This document shows positions 39,645 through 47,417 of a stretch of DNA of 64,000 bases, in pieces. Origin of the DNA: Actinomycetes bacterium. Its GTDB lineage: Bacteria > Planctomycetota > Phycisphaerae > JAACET01. Location: positions 62,001 through 126,000 of the forward strand of contig JAUXAG010000002.1 of the NCBI GenBank assembly GCA_030614915.1, in the 5' to 3' direction. Position numbers and translations under genes: made by a program. The stretch's first letter is position 1, and the number at the start of each line of letters is the position of its first letter. The notes under the pieces are model-generated. The model did no database searches. It worked only from the letters and a program-made list of their open reading frames with translations, and had not been told where the DNA came from.

Positions 39645-40676
39645 ATGCTGACCCGCCAGTTCGACTACGAGTTACCGGACGAGCTCATCGCTCAGCAGCC
39701 CCTGCCCCGGCGCGACCAATCCCGGCTGCTGGTCCTTGAGCGTGCCAACCGGTCCATCCACCATACCGCGTTTCGCCGGCTGGGCGAGCATCTTAGCCCC
39801 GGAGATTGTCTGGTCCTAAACGACTCCCGCGTGCTCCCAGCTGGCTTTCAAGCCCTTCGGCTCACCGGCGGCAAGGTCCAGGGACTTTTTCTATCTGAAT
39901 CGCAAGGCCTCTGGCAGGTTATGCTCCGCCCCTCATCGCGCCTGCGAGAGGGCGAATCTTTGCAGTTGCCTGGTTATCCCGGCAAATTGCTCCTGGCCGA
40001 ATCCCTGGGCAAGGGCATGTGGTCTGCACGCCCCGAGCCCCCGGCCCAGGCCCTGCAAGTCCTCGAGCAGATCGGCCGACCACCCTTGCCCCCCTACATC
40101 AAACGCCAGCCCGATAGCGACGACCTGATCGATCGCCGGCGCTACCAGACCGTTTTTGCACGTCGGCCCGGATCGGTCGCTGCCCCCACCGCCGGTTTGC
40201 ATTTCAACCAGAGAATGTTCAAAAGCCTCCAGGCCAAGGGCATCCGGCACGCTTACGTCACCCTCCACGTTGGCCTGGGCACTTTCGCCCCCATTGCCAC
40301 CGACACCATCGAGCAGCACCAAATGCACGCTGAATCTTTTAGCATCTCACCTCGTGCGGTCAGGCTGATCCAGACCACCCGGGCAGCCGACCAGCGGACC
40401 GTAGCCGTCGGCAGCACCTCTCTGCGGGTCCTCGAAGCTGCCTGCGCCCCGGGCAAACTGACCCCTCAGCAGGGATGGACGGACATCTACATAAAGCCCG
40501 GCTATCAATTCGGTGCCACCGACGCCCTGCTGACCAACTTTCATTTGCCCCGTTCCACTCTGCTGGTCCTGGTCTGCGCCTTTGCCACATCCGAGCTGAT
40601 CTTCGAGGCCTATCAGCAGGCCATTGCCAGGAAATATCGATTCTACAGCTACGGCGACGCTATGCTCATCCTCTAA
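39645..40676 (+). CDS. queA: S-adenosylmethionine:tRNA ribosyltransferase-isomerase
   Basis: A 343-residue enzyme starting at ATG 39645, giving the family N-terminus MLTRQFDYELPDELIAQQPL; the frame extends 45 bases upstream without a conserved sequence. Hallmarks include RDQSRLLVLER, LVLNDSRVLPA, AAPTAGLHFNQRM, YVTLHVGLGTFAPI and LLTNFHLPRSTLLVLVCAF. It builds epoxyqueuosine in the wobble position of tRNAs with GUN anticodons, including the tRNA-Tyr(GTA) in this window. tgt is not adjacent. No preQ1 riboswitch was seen in the short upstream region. Confidence 0.96.
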   Translation: MLTRQFDYELPDELIAQQPLPRRDQSRLLVLERANRSIHHTAFRRLGEHLSPGDCLVLNDSRVLPAGFQALRLTGGKVQGLFLSESQGLWQVMLRPSSRLREGESLQLPGYPGKLLLAESLGKGMWSARPEPPAQALQVLEQIGRPPLPPYIKRQPDSDDLIDRRRYQTVFARRPGSVAAPTAGLHFNQRMFKSLQAKGIRHAYVTLHVGLGTFAPIATDTIEQHQMHAESFSISPRAVRLIQTTRAADQRTVAVGSTSLRVLEAACAPGKLTPQQGWTDIYIKPGYQFGATDALLTNFHLPRSTLLVLVCAFATSELIFEAYQQAIARKYRFYSYGDAMLIL

Positions 40677-40763
40677 CTGCCTGGCCGAAAACTCAGTGGT
40701 CTTCAAGTTTCCAATATGGTATTATGCCCCAGCGCACGTGGCTTTAGCGCCTTTCGGGCCTAA

Positions 40764-42023
40764 ATGATGAAACAGTCCGACCAGGACAAACGTATTGCCG
40801 ACCTGGAGCTCATGCTCCAGATCACCCGCTCCCTCGGAGCAGCCACCGACCTCCAGAAGCTCCTGGAGGTCATCGTGGAGGCCGGCATGCGCATGCTCGA
40901 TGCCGAACGCGGCTCGGTCTTTCTCTACGACCCCGATGTCAAGGAGCTCTTTTCCGTCGTCGCCACTGGAGCGGCCGGCATCCGGTTTTCCATAGAAAAG
41001 GGCATTGCCGGCGCCGCTGCTCGTTCCATGCAGGTCATAAACGTCCCCGACGCTTATGCCGACGAACGTTTCAACCAGGAGATCGACAGGAAGACCGGCT
41101 TCCGCACCCGCAACATCCTAAGCTGTCCGCTTACCGGCTACGACGGCGAGCTTACAGGTGTCCTCCAACTCTTGAACAAGAAGCAAGGCCCCTTCACCAC
41201 CTACGACCAACAGTTAGCCGAGGCCCTCGGCAGCCAGGCCGGAGTCGCTCTCCAGCGGGCCCGCCTCATTGAGCATTACATCGAAAAGCAGCGCATGAGT
41301 CGCGACCTCGAAATTGCCAAGGATATTCAGCACAACCTTCTGCCCCACGAAGATCCCACTGTAGGCGGCTATGAGATTGCCAGTGCTTTTGAGCCCTGCG
41401 ATGAAACCGGCGGCGACTGTTACGACTTTCTCCTTCTGCCTCAGGATCGCCTGGTGTTCATGCTGGGCGATGCCACCGGCCACGGTGTAGGCCCCGCACT
41501 GGTCAGCGCCGAGACCAGGGCCCTGCTCCGCTCGGCAGCGAGCCTTACGAACGACATCGAAACGATCATCAAGTTGGTCAACAGTCTTCTGGCCCAAGAT
41601 TTGCCTGGCAACCGTTTCACCACGGCCTTTGTGGGAATTATAGATACCGCTCAGCACAATCTCGTTTACGCCAGTGCTGGGCAGGGCCCGGTACTGTTCT
41701 ATCAAGCCGACGGCGCTGAGGTTGGTCAGCTCGAAGTTACCGGCATACCCCTGGGGATCATGGCCGATTTTGAATATGCCGTCGCCCAGCCCAGACCCTT
41801 GGGCAGCGGCGATATCATTATGCTTCTCACCGACGGCTTTTATGAGTGGACCAACCCCGCCGGCGACCAGTTCGGCGCCGACCGGGCCGCACAGATCCTC
41901 CGGGAAAACGCTGCCCAGCCCGCTGGGCAGATTCTCCAGGCCGTCCGCGAGGCGGTGCGAAACTTCGCCCAGGGCACCAGACAGGCTGACGACCTTACCG
42001 CCATTATTATCAAACGCGACTAA
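40764..42023 (+). CDS. GAF-domain PP2C/SpoIIE-type protein phosphatase
   Basis: A 419-residue cytosolic regulator. The GAF domain (about residues 20-165) has AERGSVFLYDPDVKELFSVV and LTGVLQLLNKK. A coiled linker with MSRDLEIAKDIQHNLLP precedes the RsbU/SpoIIE phosphatase domain, with metal motifs ETGGDCYDF, GDATGHGVGPALVSA and MLLTDGFYEWTNPAG. Such proteins dephosphorylate anti-sigma antagonists in partner-switching systems. No anti-sigma or antagonist gene is in the window. The next gene, a glycosyltransferase, starts 50 bases later and may share the transcript. Confidence 0.92.
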   Translation: MMKQSDQDKRIADLELMLQITRSLGAATDLQKLLEVIVEAGMRMLDAERGSVFLYDPDVKELFSVVATGAAGIRFSIEKGIAGAAARSMQVINVPDAYADERFNQEIDRKTGFRTRNILSCPLTGYDGELTGVLQLLNKKQGPFTTYDQQLAEALGSQAGVALQRARLIEHYIEKQRMSRDLEIAKDIQHNLLPHEDPTVGGYEIASAFEPCDETGGDCYDFLLLPQDRLVFMLGDATGHGVGPALVSAETRALLRSAASLTNDIETIIKLVNSLLAQDLPGNRFTTAFVGIIDTAQHNLVYASAGQGPVLFYQADGAEVGQLEVTGIPLGIMADFEYAVAQPRPLGSGDIIMLLTDGFYEWTNPAGDQFGADRAAQILRENAAQPAGQILQAVREAVRNFAQGTRQADDLTAIIIKRD

Positions 42024-42073
42024 CCCGGCGCTCAAAGTCTCCATCGGCTTGGAAAAAGACAGAGGCTCTTCTT

Positions 42074-43177
42074 ATGGCTGAAAAAAAACCGCTGCGGATT
42101 GCAATGTTGGCCTCCATATCCTGGCCGCTGCCCCCCAAGGGCTACGGCCCCTGGGAGCAGGTGGCCTACAACCTCAGCGAAGAGCTCGTTCGCCGCGGAC
42201 ACGAGCTCACGGTATTCGCCGCCGGCGGTTCCAAGGTTTCCGCCAAGCTCGTCGTTACCTGTCCTCATCCGCTGGACGTTTGGCCCGAGCCGGAGGCCTC
42301 TCGCCCTCAAGCCCTTAATCTTCAGAGCGGTTTTCTCGAGGGGCCGCCCGATGGTGTCCTCTACGAAGAGATGCACATTGCCGAGTGCCTGAAAATGGCT
42401 GCCGCCGGACACTTCGACATCATCCACAATCACCTCCACGCCCACACCCTCCAGTTTGCCGACCTGGTCGCTACCCCCATCCTCACCACTCTCCACGGCG
42501 TGGCCTGGAACAAATCCAATCATCCCGCTCTCTTAGCCCGCAAGCACTATCCCTTTGTCTCCTTATCCAACAAGGAACGCGATTTTCTCCCCCAATTGAA
42601 CTATGTGGCCACCATACCCAACGGCATTTTGGTGGAGAACTTTCCCCTGGTTAGCGACAAGGACGACTATCTTCTCTTTGCCGGCCGATTGGCACCGGAA
42701 AAAGGCCCCGCCGAAGCTGTCGAACTCGCCCGACGCACCAATCGCCCCCTCATCTTGGCCGGTATGATCGAGCCCCAGTATCAAGATTACTTTGATCGAA
42801 AGATTGCTCCCTACCTCGATGGTAAGCAAATCCGCTACGAAGGACTGCTTACCCAAAAGCAGGTAGCTCTGCTTTACCAAAAAGCCGCCGCGGTATTGTT
42901 CCTGCTCCAGTGGGATGAGCCCTTCGGCCTCGTCGCTGCCGAGGCCCAGGCAGCCGGCACCGCTATCCTGGCCTTTCCCAGAGGCTCGATGCCCGACATC
43001 GTCCAGGACGGCCGCACCGGCTTTATCGTTTCCGATTTGGACCAGGCCTGCCAAGCCGTCCAAAAGCTAAGCACCATTGACCCTGTGGCCTGCAGAAAAA
43101 ATGCCGAACAGAATTTCAGCTCCACCGCCATGACCGACAAATACGAAGCTCTCTATTACCGCTTGCTCGGACGATAA
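42074..43177 (+). CDS. GT4-family glycosyltransferase
   Basis: A 367-residue GT-B enzyme. The N-terminal fold begins with RIAMLASISWPLPPKGYGPW and contains ELVRRGHELTVFAAGGS; the sugar-nucleotide domain has LFAGRLAPEKGPAEAVELAR and DEPFGLVAAEAQAAGTAIL, where the ExxxxxxAxGTP-type motif binds the donor diphosphate. Close relatives are usually annotated as UDP-glycosyltransferases acting in surface glycan or glycolipid synthesis. The donor and acceptor are unknown. It follows the GAF-SpoIIE phosphatase and precedes the exported protein at 43185 by seven bases. Confidence 0.92.
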   Translation: MAEKKPLRIAMLASISWPLPPKGYGPWEQVAYNLSEELVRRGHELTVFAAGGSKVSAKLVVTCPHPLDVWPEPEASRPQALNLQSGFLEGPPDGVLYEEMHIAECLKMAAAGHFDIIHNHLHAHTLQFADLVATPILTTLHGVAWNKSNHPALLARKHYPFVSLSNKERDFLPQLNYVATIPNGILVENFPLVSDKDDYLLFAGRLAPEKGPAEAVELARRTNRPLILAGMIEPQYQDYFDRKIAPYLDGKQIRYEGLLTQKQVALLYQKAAAVLFLLQWDEPFGLVAAEAQAAGTAILAFPRGSMPDIVQDGRTGFIVSDLDQACQAVQKLSTIDPVACRKNAEQNFSSTAMTDKYEALYYRLLGR

Positions 43178-43184
43178 GAATAAC

Positions 43185-44681
43185 GTGCGTACAAGGCAAC
43201 CGCATCACATCGGGGCCCTCACTGTCCTGTTGGCCTGTTTGGCTGGGACGGTTGGTTGTGCCCCCAAGCAGATATTCCCGACCGCATACACCACCACAGC
43301 GACCGGCAATGATACACTCGAGCAGCGGGCATACGATACCGACCGCGACGGCCGAGACGACTACTACCAGCACCTCAATGAGCACGGCAGAGTAGTCCGC
43401 TTGGCCTTCGACCAGGACCGGGACGGCACCATTGACCAGCAGGTCGATCTCGACGAGTTCGACCTGGCCGATTGCCGCCAGCTCTACATCCTCCTGGACG
43501 GCGTGCCTTACCAGATGATCGCCGACATGTACGACCAGGGTTATTTCCGCCTCTTCCATCGACCCAGCCGATTGATCAGCACCTTTCCATCAATGACCGA
43601 CGTAGCCTTCGCCGAGGTCTTCGACTTATCGCCCGTATTGGCTTACGAGGCAGGCTACTACGACAGGGGCGATGCCAAACTCCACAACGGCAACAGGGTC
43701 TACCTCAGTGGCAAGAACGAGCCTTGGAACCAACGCCTCGACTATCGCAGCCGCATGTGGATGGACGCCGTGGCCTACGTTTGGCCTAAGTGGTGGCTCG
43801 ACCATGAACTCCGGGCCATCCTCAGCAAATACCGCGAATCCGACAACAAACGCATCTCCGGATACAGCGTATCCAGCACTTGCCTGGGCACCAACGACGG
43901 CGCCGAAGGCTATCGCCAGGTTCTACTCCAGCTTGAGCAGATCTGCCAGGCCGCCATGTTCGCCTCAAAAGGTAAGGTAAAGATCACTGTTTTTTCCGAC
44001 CACGGACATAATCTCATCGCCTCCAAGCCCCTGCCCCTCAAGGACCTGCTCGAGGAATCGGGTTTTAGAGTAGTCAGTAAGCTCAAAGGGCCCAAAGACG
44101 TGGTCGTCCCCCAGTTCGGTCTGGTGACCTACGCCTCGATCGAAACCTTCTGCCCGGCCGAGGTCGCTTCGGCCGTCGTCCGGATGCAGAGCATAAACCT
44201 CGCTATGTACAAACTCGACCAAGGCAGCGTCGTCGTCCTGGACCGTTCAGGCAAGGCCCTGATTACCAGGCAGGCCAACCGTTATCGTTACCACTGCATT
44301 CACGGGGACCCACTCAAGCTCAGTCCCGTGCTCGCCCAGCTGGGCGAATCCGGACTGCTGGATGAGCACGGCTACGCCCACGACGCCGACTGGTTCGTCG
44401 CCACCTGCCGCCATGAATATCCCGACGCCCTGGCTCGCATATGGCGGGCCTTCCATGACCTGGTCCAAAACACCCCCGCTGTCGTCGTAACCGCCAAGGA
44501 CGGCTGGTACTTCGGCAAAGGCAAATTCGACTTTTTCGTGGATGTGGCCAGCACCCACGGCTCGCTCAATTATATCAACTCGGTTACTTGCGCCATGACC
44601 ACCGCCGGCCAACTCCCACCCGACCTTCGCTTGGCCGAGTTGTTCAAGGCTTTAGCGGATTTAGGTCTGGAACCACCCTAG
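43185..44681 (+). CDS. exported alkaline-phosphatase-superfamily-like protein with Ca-binding repeats
   Basis: A 498-residue protein starting at GTG, seven bases after the glycosyltransferase stop. It has a signal peptide with a hydrophobic core (LTVLLACLAGTVG) and a cysteine at residue 26, a weak lipobox. Two calcium-loop motifs follow (DTDRDGRDDYY near 47, DQDRDGTIDQQ near 71). After that the fold resembles the alkaline-phosphatase / nucleotide-pyrophosphatase superfamily: LDGVPYQMI near the start, PSMTDVAFAEVF, and VFSDHGHNL near 270. The usual DGxR-type nucleophile pattern is altered (LLDGVPY), so the activity is uncertain. A periplasmic hydrolase working on a phosphate ester is a reasonable guess. 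Confidence 0.6.
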   Translation: MRTRQPHHIGALTVLLACLAGTVGCAPKQIFPTAYTTTATGNDTLEQRAYDTDRDGRDDYYQHLNEHGRVVRLAFDQDRDGTIDQQVDLDEFDLADCRQLYILLDGVPYQMIADMYDQGYFRLFHRPSRLISTFPSMTDVAFAEVFDLSPVLAYEAGYYDRGDAKLHNGNRVYLSGKNEPWNQRLDYRSRMWMDAVAYVWPKWWLDHELRAILSKYRESDNKRISGYSVSSTCLGTNDGAEGYRQVLLQLEQICQAAMFASKGKVKITVFSDHGHNLIASKPLPLKDLLEESGFRVVSKLKGPKDVVVPQFGLVTYASIETFCPAEVASAVVRMQSINLAMYKLDQGSVVVLDRSGKALITRQANRYRYHCIHGDPLKLSPVLAQLGESGLLDEHGYAHDADWFVATCRHEYPDALARIWRAFHDLVQNTPAVVVTAKDGWYFGKGKFDFFVDVASTHGSLNYINSVTCAMTTAGQLPPDLRLAELFKALADLGLEPP

Positions 44682-44708
44682 ATTTCTCAATCAACCTTTC
44701 GCGACTCT

Positions 44709-44870
44709 TCAATCATCTTTATCTTCTTCCTCATCATCGTCGTCTTCCTCCTCTTCCTCTTCGCGCAGTCTTTCCTCGTACGCCAGACGTTCTGCCCGCT
44801 CCTGCAAATACTTCACAAAATCCTCCGCAGGAAACCTCTTCCCTTTGAGAATCCCCGCCTCGATTTATTC
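44709..44870 (-). pseudogene. displaced 3'-end copy of the HAD-lipoprotein gene
   Basis: This minus-strand segment repeats the 3' end of the gene at 47418-48539. From 44757 to 44855, 99 bases are identical at an offset of 2,691 bases; up to 44870 there are two mismatches. Translated, it gives IEAGILKGKRFPAED and the arginine/glutamate-rich tail, then an acidic end longer than that of the intact gene (DDDDEEEDKDD). The codon CAA for Gln in the intact copy is TAA here, so even the fragment cannot be read through. It ends at TGA 44709-44711. It is the left border of the ABC island. Confidence 0.85.
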
Positions 44871-45832
44871 TAGCAACTGTCTGCGCTTCCGGTAACCTCA
44901 AGAAAGTGCTTTTCGAGGCTGCGGCTTTGGGTGAATTTGCGCGGGGTGATACCCATATCGAGCAGTTTGCGCAGCAGAGCCCCGATGATGGCATCCTGGT
45001 CATGGGAGATATCGAGTGTGACCAGATAGGACGCTGATCCCACTGACCCATTGGCAGTGACGACGGCCATTGACCTGATGTCGCGCAGGCCCGTGAGGGA
45101 GTTCAGCCGTTTCACCTCGCCGTCTTGTAGTGGCCGCGACAGCTCCAGGTCGTACTCGCAGTCAGCCCGAGTGATGTCCTCAACGGAGCCGGCGAAGACA
45201 AGCTTGCCCAGGTCAAGGATCGCGACGTAGTCGCAGAGTTCCTGTATCTCTGTGAGGTTGTGAGAACTAACCATGATGGTGGCGCATTCCTGAAGTTTCT
45301 TAATAAGGTCCCGGGTTTGGTGGGCACTGGCGGGGTCCAAGCCGGCAGTCGGTTCGTCGAGCAGAATAACTTCGGGGTGCCCAAGGAATGCTTGAGCGAT
45401 GCCGAGACGTTTGATCATTCCGTGCGACAGCGTGCCGACGCGACGTTTGGCGACTGATTCGAGGCCGACCAGCTCCAGGGTCTGCATGACCTCCTTTGTG
45501 GCCTCCTGACGCGTGCGGCCGCCGAGCAGACGGAAGAACACAAGTTGATTGAGGATCGGCACATTCCGTTGAAACGCGGCATCTTGCGGAAAGATGCTCA
45601 AGCGGCCCCGCAACTGGGAAATGCGGCGGGTATCAATGCCGAGGACCTCGACGCTGCCGGCATTGGCCTTGAGGAAGTTGGCGACCAGCGAAAAAAGTGT
45701 CGTCTTGCCGGCACCGTTAGGGCCGAGCAAGCCGAAGATGGATCGCGGCGGAACGTCGAAGGTTACCGAATCGAGAGCCTGGATGCGACCGAAGCTCTTT
45801 GAAATCCCATTAATGCGTATCGTGTGCACCAC
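44870..45832 (-). CDS. ABC transporter ATP-binding protein
   Basis: A 320-residue ATPase of the ABC-2 exporter type. Walker A is GPNGAGKTTL, the signature is TLSHGMIKRLGIAQ (LSHGM in place of LSGGQ, common in this subgroup), and Walker B is EVILLDEPTAGLDP, followed by the H-loop in MVSSHNL. The C-terminal 90 residues form a regulatory domain. It starts with GTG. Its stop codon TAG straddles the left repeat junction: T and A belong to the island and G to the repeat, so the original C-terminus may have been slightly different. The permease gene is 9 bases upstream, so the two are one exporter. Confidence 0.93.
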   Translation of the reverse strand: MVHTIRINGISKSFGRIQALDSVTFDVPPRSIFGLLGPNGAGKTTLFSLVANFLKANAGSVEVLGIDTRRISQLRGRLSIFPQDAAFQRNVPILNQLVFFRLLGGRTRQEATKEVMQTLELVGLESVAKRRVGTLSHGMIKRLGIAQAFLGHPEVILLDEPTAGLDPASAHQTRDLIKKLQECATIMVSSHNLTEIQELCDYVAILDLGKLVFAGSVEDITRADCEYDLELSRPLQDGEVKRLNSLTGLRDIRSMAVVTANGSVGSASYLVTLDISHDQDAIIGALLRKLLDMGITPRKFTQSRSLEKHFLEVTGSADSC

Positions 45833-45841
45833 AGGTTTTAC

Positions 45842-46759
45842 CTATAGATCGCGTGTTTCAAAACGGTAATAGCCCAAAAAGAGAAAGACCAGCATATATC
45901 CCAGGCAGGCCAACGCTGTCCCCAGCGAATAGGTCAGTTTGGGGTGGAGCAGATGGTTCTGAAGTCCCCAGGGCAGTGCGTAGTTGAGGTATATCGCTGG
46001 CTTCCAGACAAGGCTTCCAAGCAAGGCAAAAAGCCAGACACCGCCGATGACCACTTTGGCCAATACCAGTGAGACAAACGCCGAACCGACTGACGCTGAA
46101 ATCCACGAGCAAATAGCAATGTACGGCAGCATGAGCACAGATAGGGCGAGGAATCCGTGCAAAGCCCAGGCAACAAGCGGTCCGGCAGAATATATTTTGA
46201 TGTTAACGCCCAGATAGAAAGTGATCGTAGCGATGATGATTGCTATGACCAAGGTCGAGAAGAAAGCTGTTCCAAGAAATCGGCCAATGAAGATATTGGC
46301 CCGTTCGGTTCTCAGAAGGAGGTAACGCAGACCGCGGTTTTGCACATCGCCAGCGATCTGGTTAAAGGCCAGGAAGGAAATCAGCAAGGGCATGCCGAAC
46401 AGCAGGATGAGAAATATGACCGAGAGTAGGGCGGGCCGATCGTCGAGTAGAAATGTTGTCCACGGGTCGCTGGACGCAGGAGAGTTCTCATCCGACTCGA
46501 TGCCTAATGCCCATTGGATCACGGGTCGCCCCCGTTTGACGATTTCAGCGACGACCTCCTTGGGATCGGGCTCCTGCCCGGCTTTGGCCTGCTGGGCCAT
46601 TACCTGCTCGATGGGGGCCAGGACAGCCTGTGCGACGGTAAGGCCGAAGACCAATGTAATCATGAGAAACACAAGCCCGGCCCCGCCTCGCAGCGTGTAA
46701 CGAGTCCGGTAAAAGCTGATCAGGCGTATGTGGCTGGCGCTGACGTCCCTCAGGCTCAT
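45842..46759 (-). CDS. ABC-2 type transporter permease
   Basis: A 305-residue membrane protein with six hydrophobic segments, the first near residues 24-50 (GAGLVFLMITLVFGLTVAQAV). It contains a large soluble loop after segment 1 (residues about 50-105) with EVVAEIVKRGRPVIQWALG. DVQNRGLRYLLLRT is the typical cytosolic element of ABC-2 permeases (NRG-LRYLL). Such permeases export lipids, peptides, drugs or polysaccharide. The substrate is unknown. It shares the island with the ATPase (9-base gap) and a small membrane protein (45-base gap). Confidence 0.88.
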   Translation of the reverse strand: MSLRDVSASHIRLISFYRTRYTLRGGAGLVFLMITLVFGLTVAQAVLAPIEQVMAQQAKAGQEPDPKEVVAEIVKRGRPVIQWALGIESDENSPASSDPWTTFLLDDRPALLSVIFLILLFGMPLLISFLAFNQIAGDVQNRGLRYLLLRTERANIFIGRFLGTAFFSTLVIAIIIATITFYLGVNIKIYSAGPLVAWALHGFLALSVLMLPYIAICSWISASVGSAFVSLVLAKVVIGGVWLFALLGSLVWKPAIYLNYALPWGLQNHLLHPKLTYSLGTALACLGYMLVFLFLGYYRFETRDL

Positions 46760-46804
46760 CTAGTCAAGCTCCATACGCCGCAAAAGGATGGTAGATCGAC
46801 GTAA

Positions 46805-47260
46805 TCAGTTGGTGAGGTCCTCCTTGAAGGTCGTGTTCAGCAGGATAAGGGTCAGTACAGGGTAGATGAAGCCGATGATAGCCCCGATGGTAAATCCTCC
46901 GCCAATTTCAGGCTTCATCATCACCGCAGAAACGATACCGATGATAATTGCAAGTACTGCATATGCATTACCCAAAGTGCGGCCCATGAATTTCTTCTGT
47001 TTTATATAGCCGATGCCGGAGATGAGCAAAAGGATACTTGAGACAGCCGACACCGCGAGCAGACAGATGAGCATAGGCCGACCTATGGCCTGGATGGCTT
47101 CCAACTGGGTGCGGGCCTGTTCATCCATATTCTCGGCTAGCTTCCCGAAAACGACAATCATGGTGATCATGCCCATGATACCGAGCAGTCCCCAACCCGA
47201 GAAGATGAAGTTCAAGACTGCCAGTGCCGTTAGTCCGCCGGGACGTTTTCCTTCATTCAT
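46805..47260 (-). CDS. small four-helix membrane protein of unknown function
   Basis: A 151-residue protein from ATG 47260, preceded by AAAGGA; a longer frame to 47323 is charged and lacks a ribosome-binding site. Four hydrophobic segments are visible: ALAVLNFIFSGWGLLGIMGM, the segment with LLAVSAVSSILLLISGIGYI, AYAVLAIIIGIVSAVMM and IGFIYPVLTLILL. No motif was recognised. As first gene of the ABC island it is probably coexpressed with the exporter and could be an accessory subunit or immunity-type membrane protein; this is inference from position. Confidence 0.65.
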   Translation of the reverse strand: MNEGKRPGGLTALAVLNFIFSGWGLLGIMGMITMIVVFGKLAENMDEQARTQLEAIQAIGRPMLICLLAVSAVSSILLLISGIGYIKQKKFMGRTLGNAYAVLAIIIGIVSAVMMKPEIGGGFTIGAIIGFIYPVLTLILLNTTFKEDLTN

Positions 47261-47417
47261 TGCAATGTCCTTTCTTTTTGCACGCGATTTCCTGACCTTT
47301 GACTCACGATCCCCGTGGCCCACTCGCTGGTGATTCTAGCATATCCATGAAATTTTTCAAAGCCTGTTTTTGCATTTAAACTTGCTTTCAGCCCTGATGC
47401 CTTTGCTGTAAGCGTGA

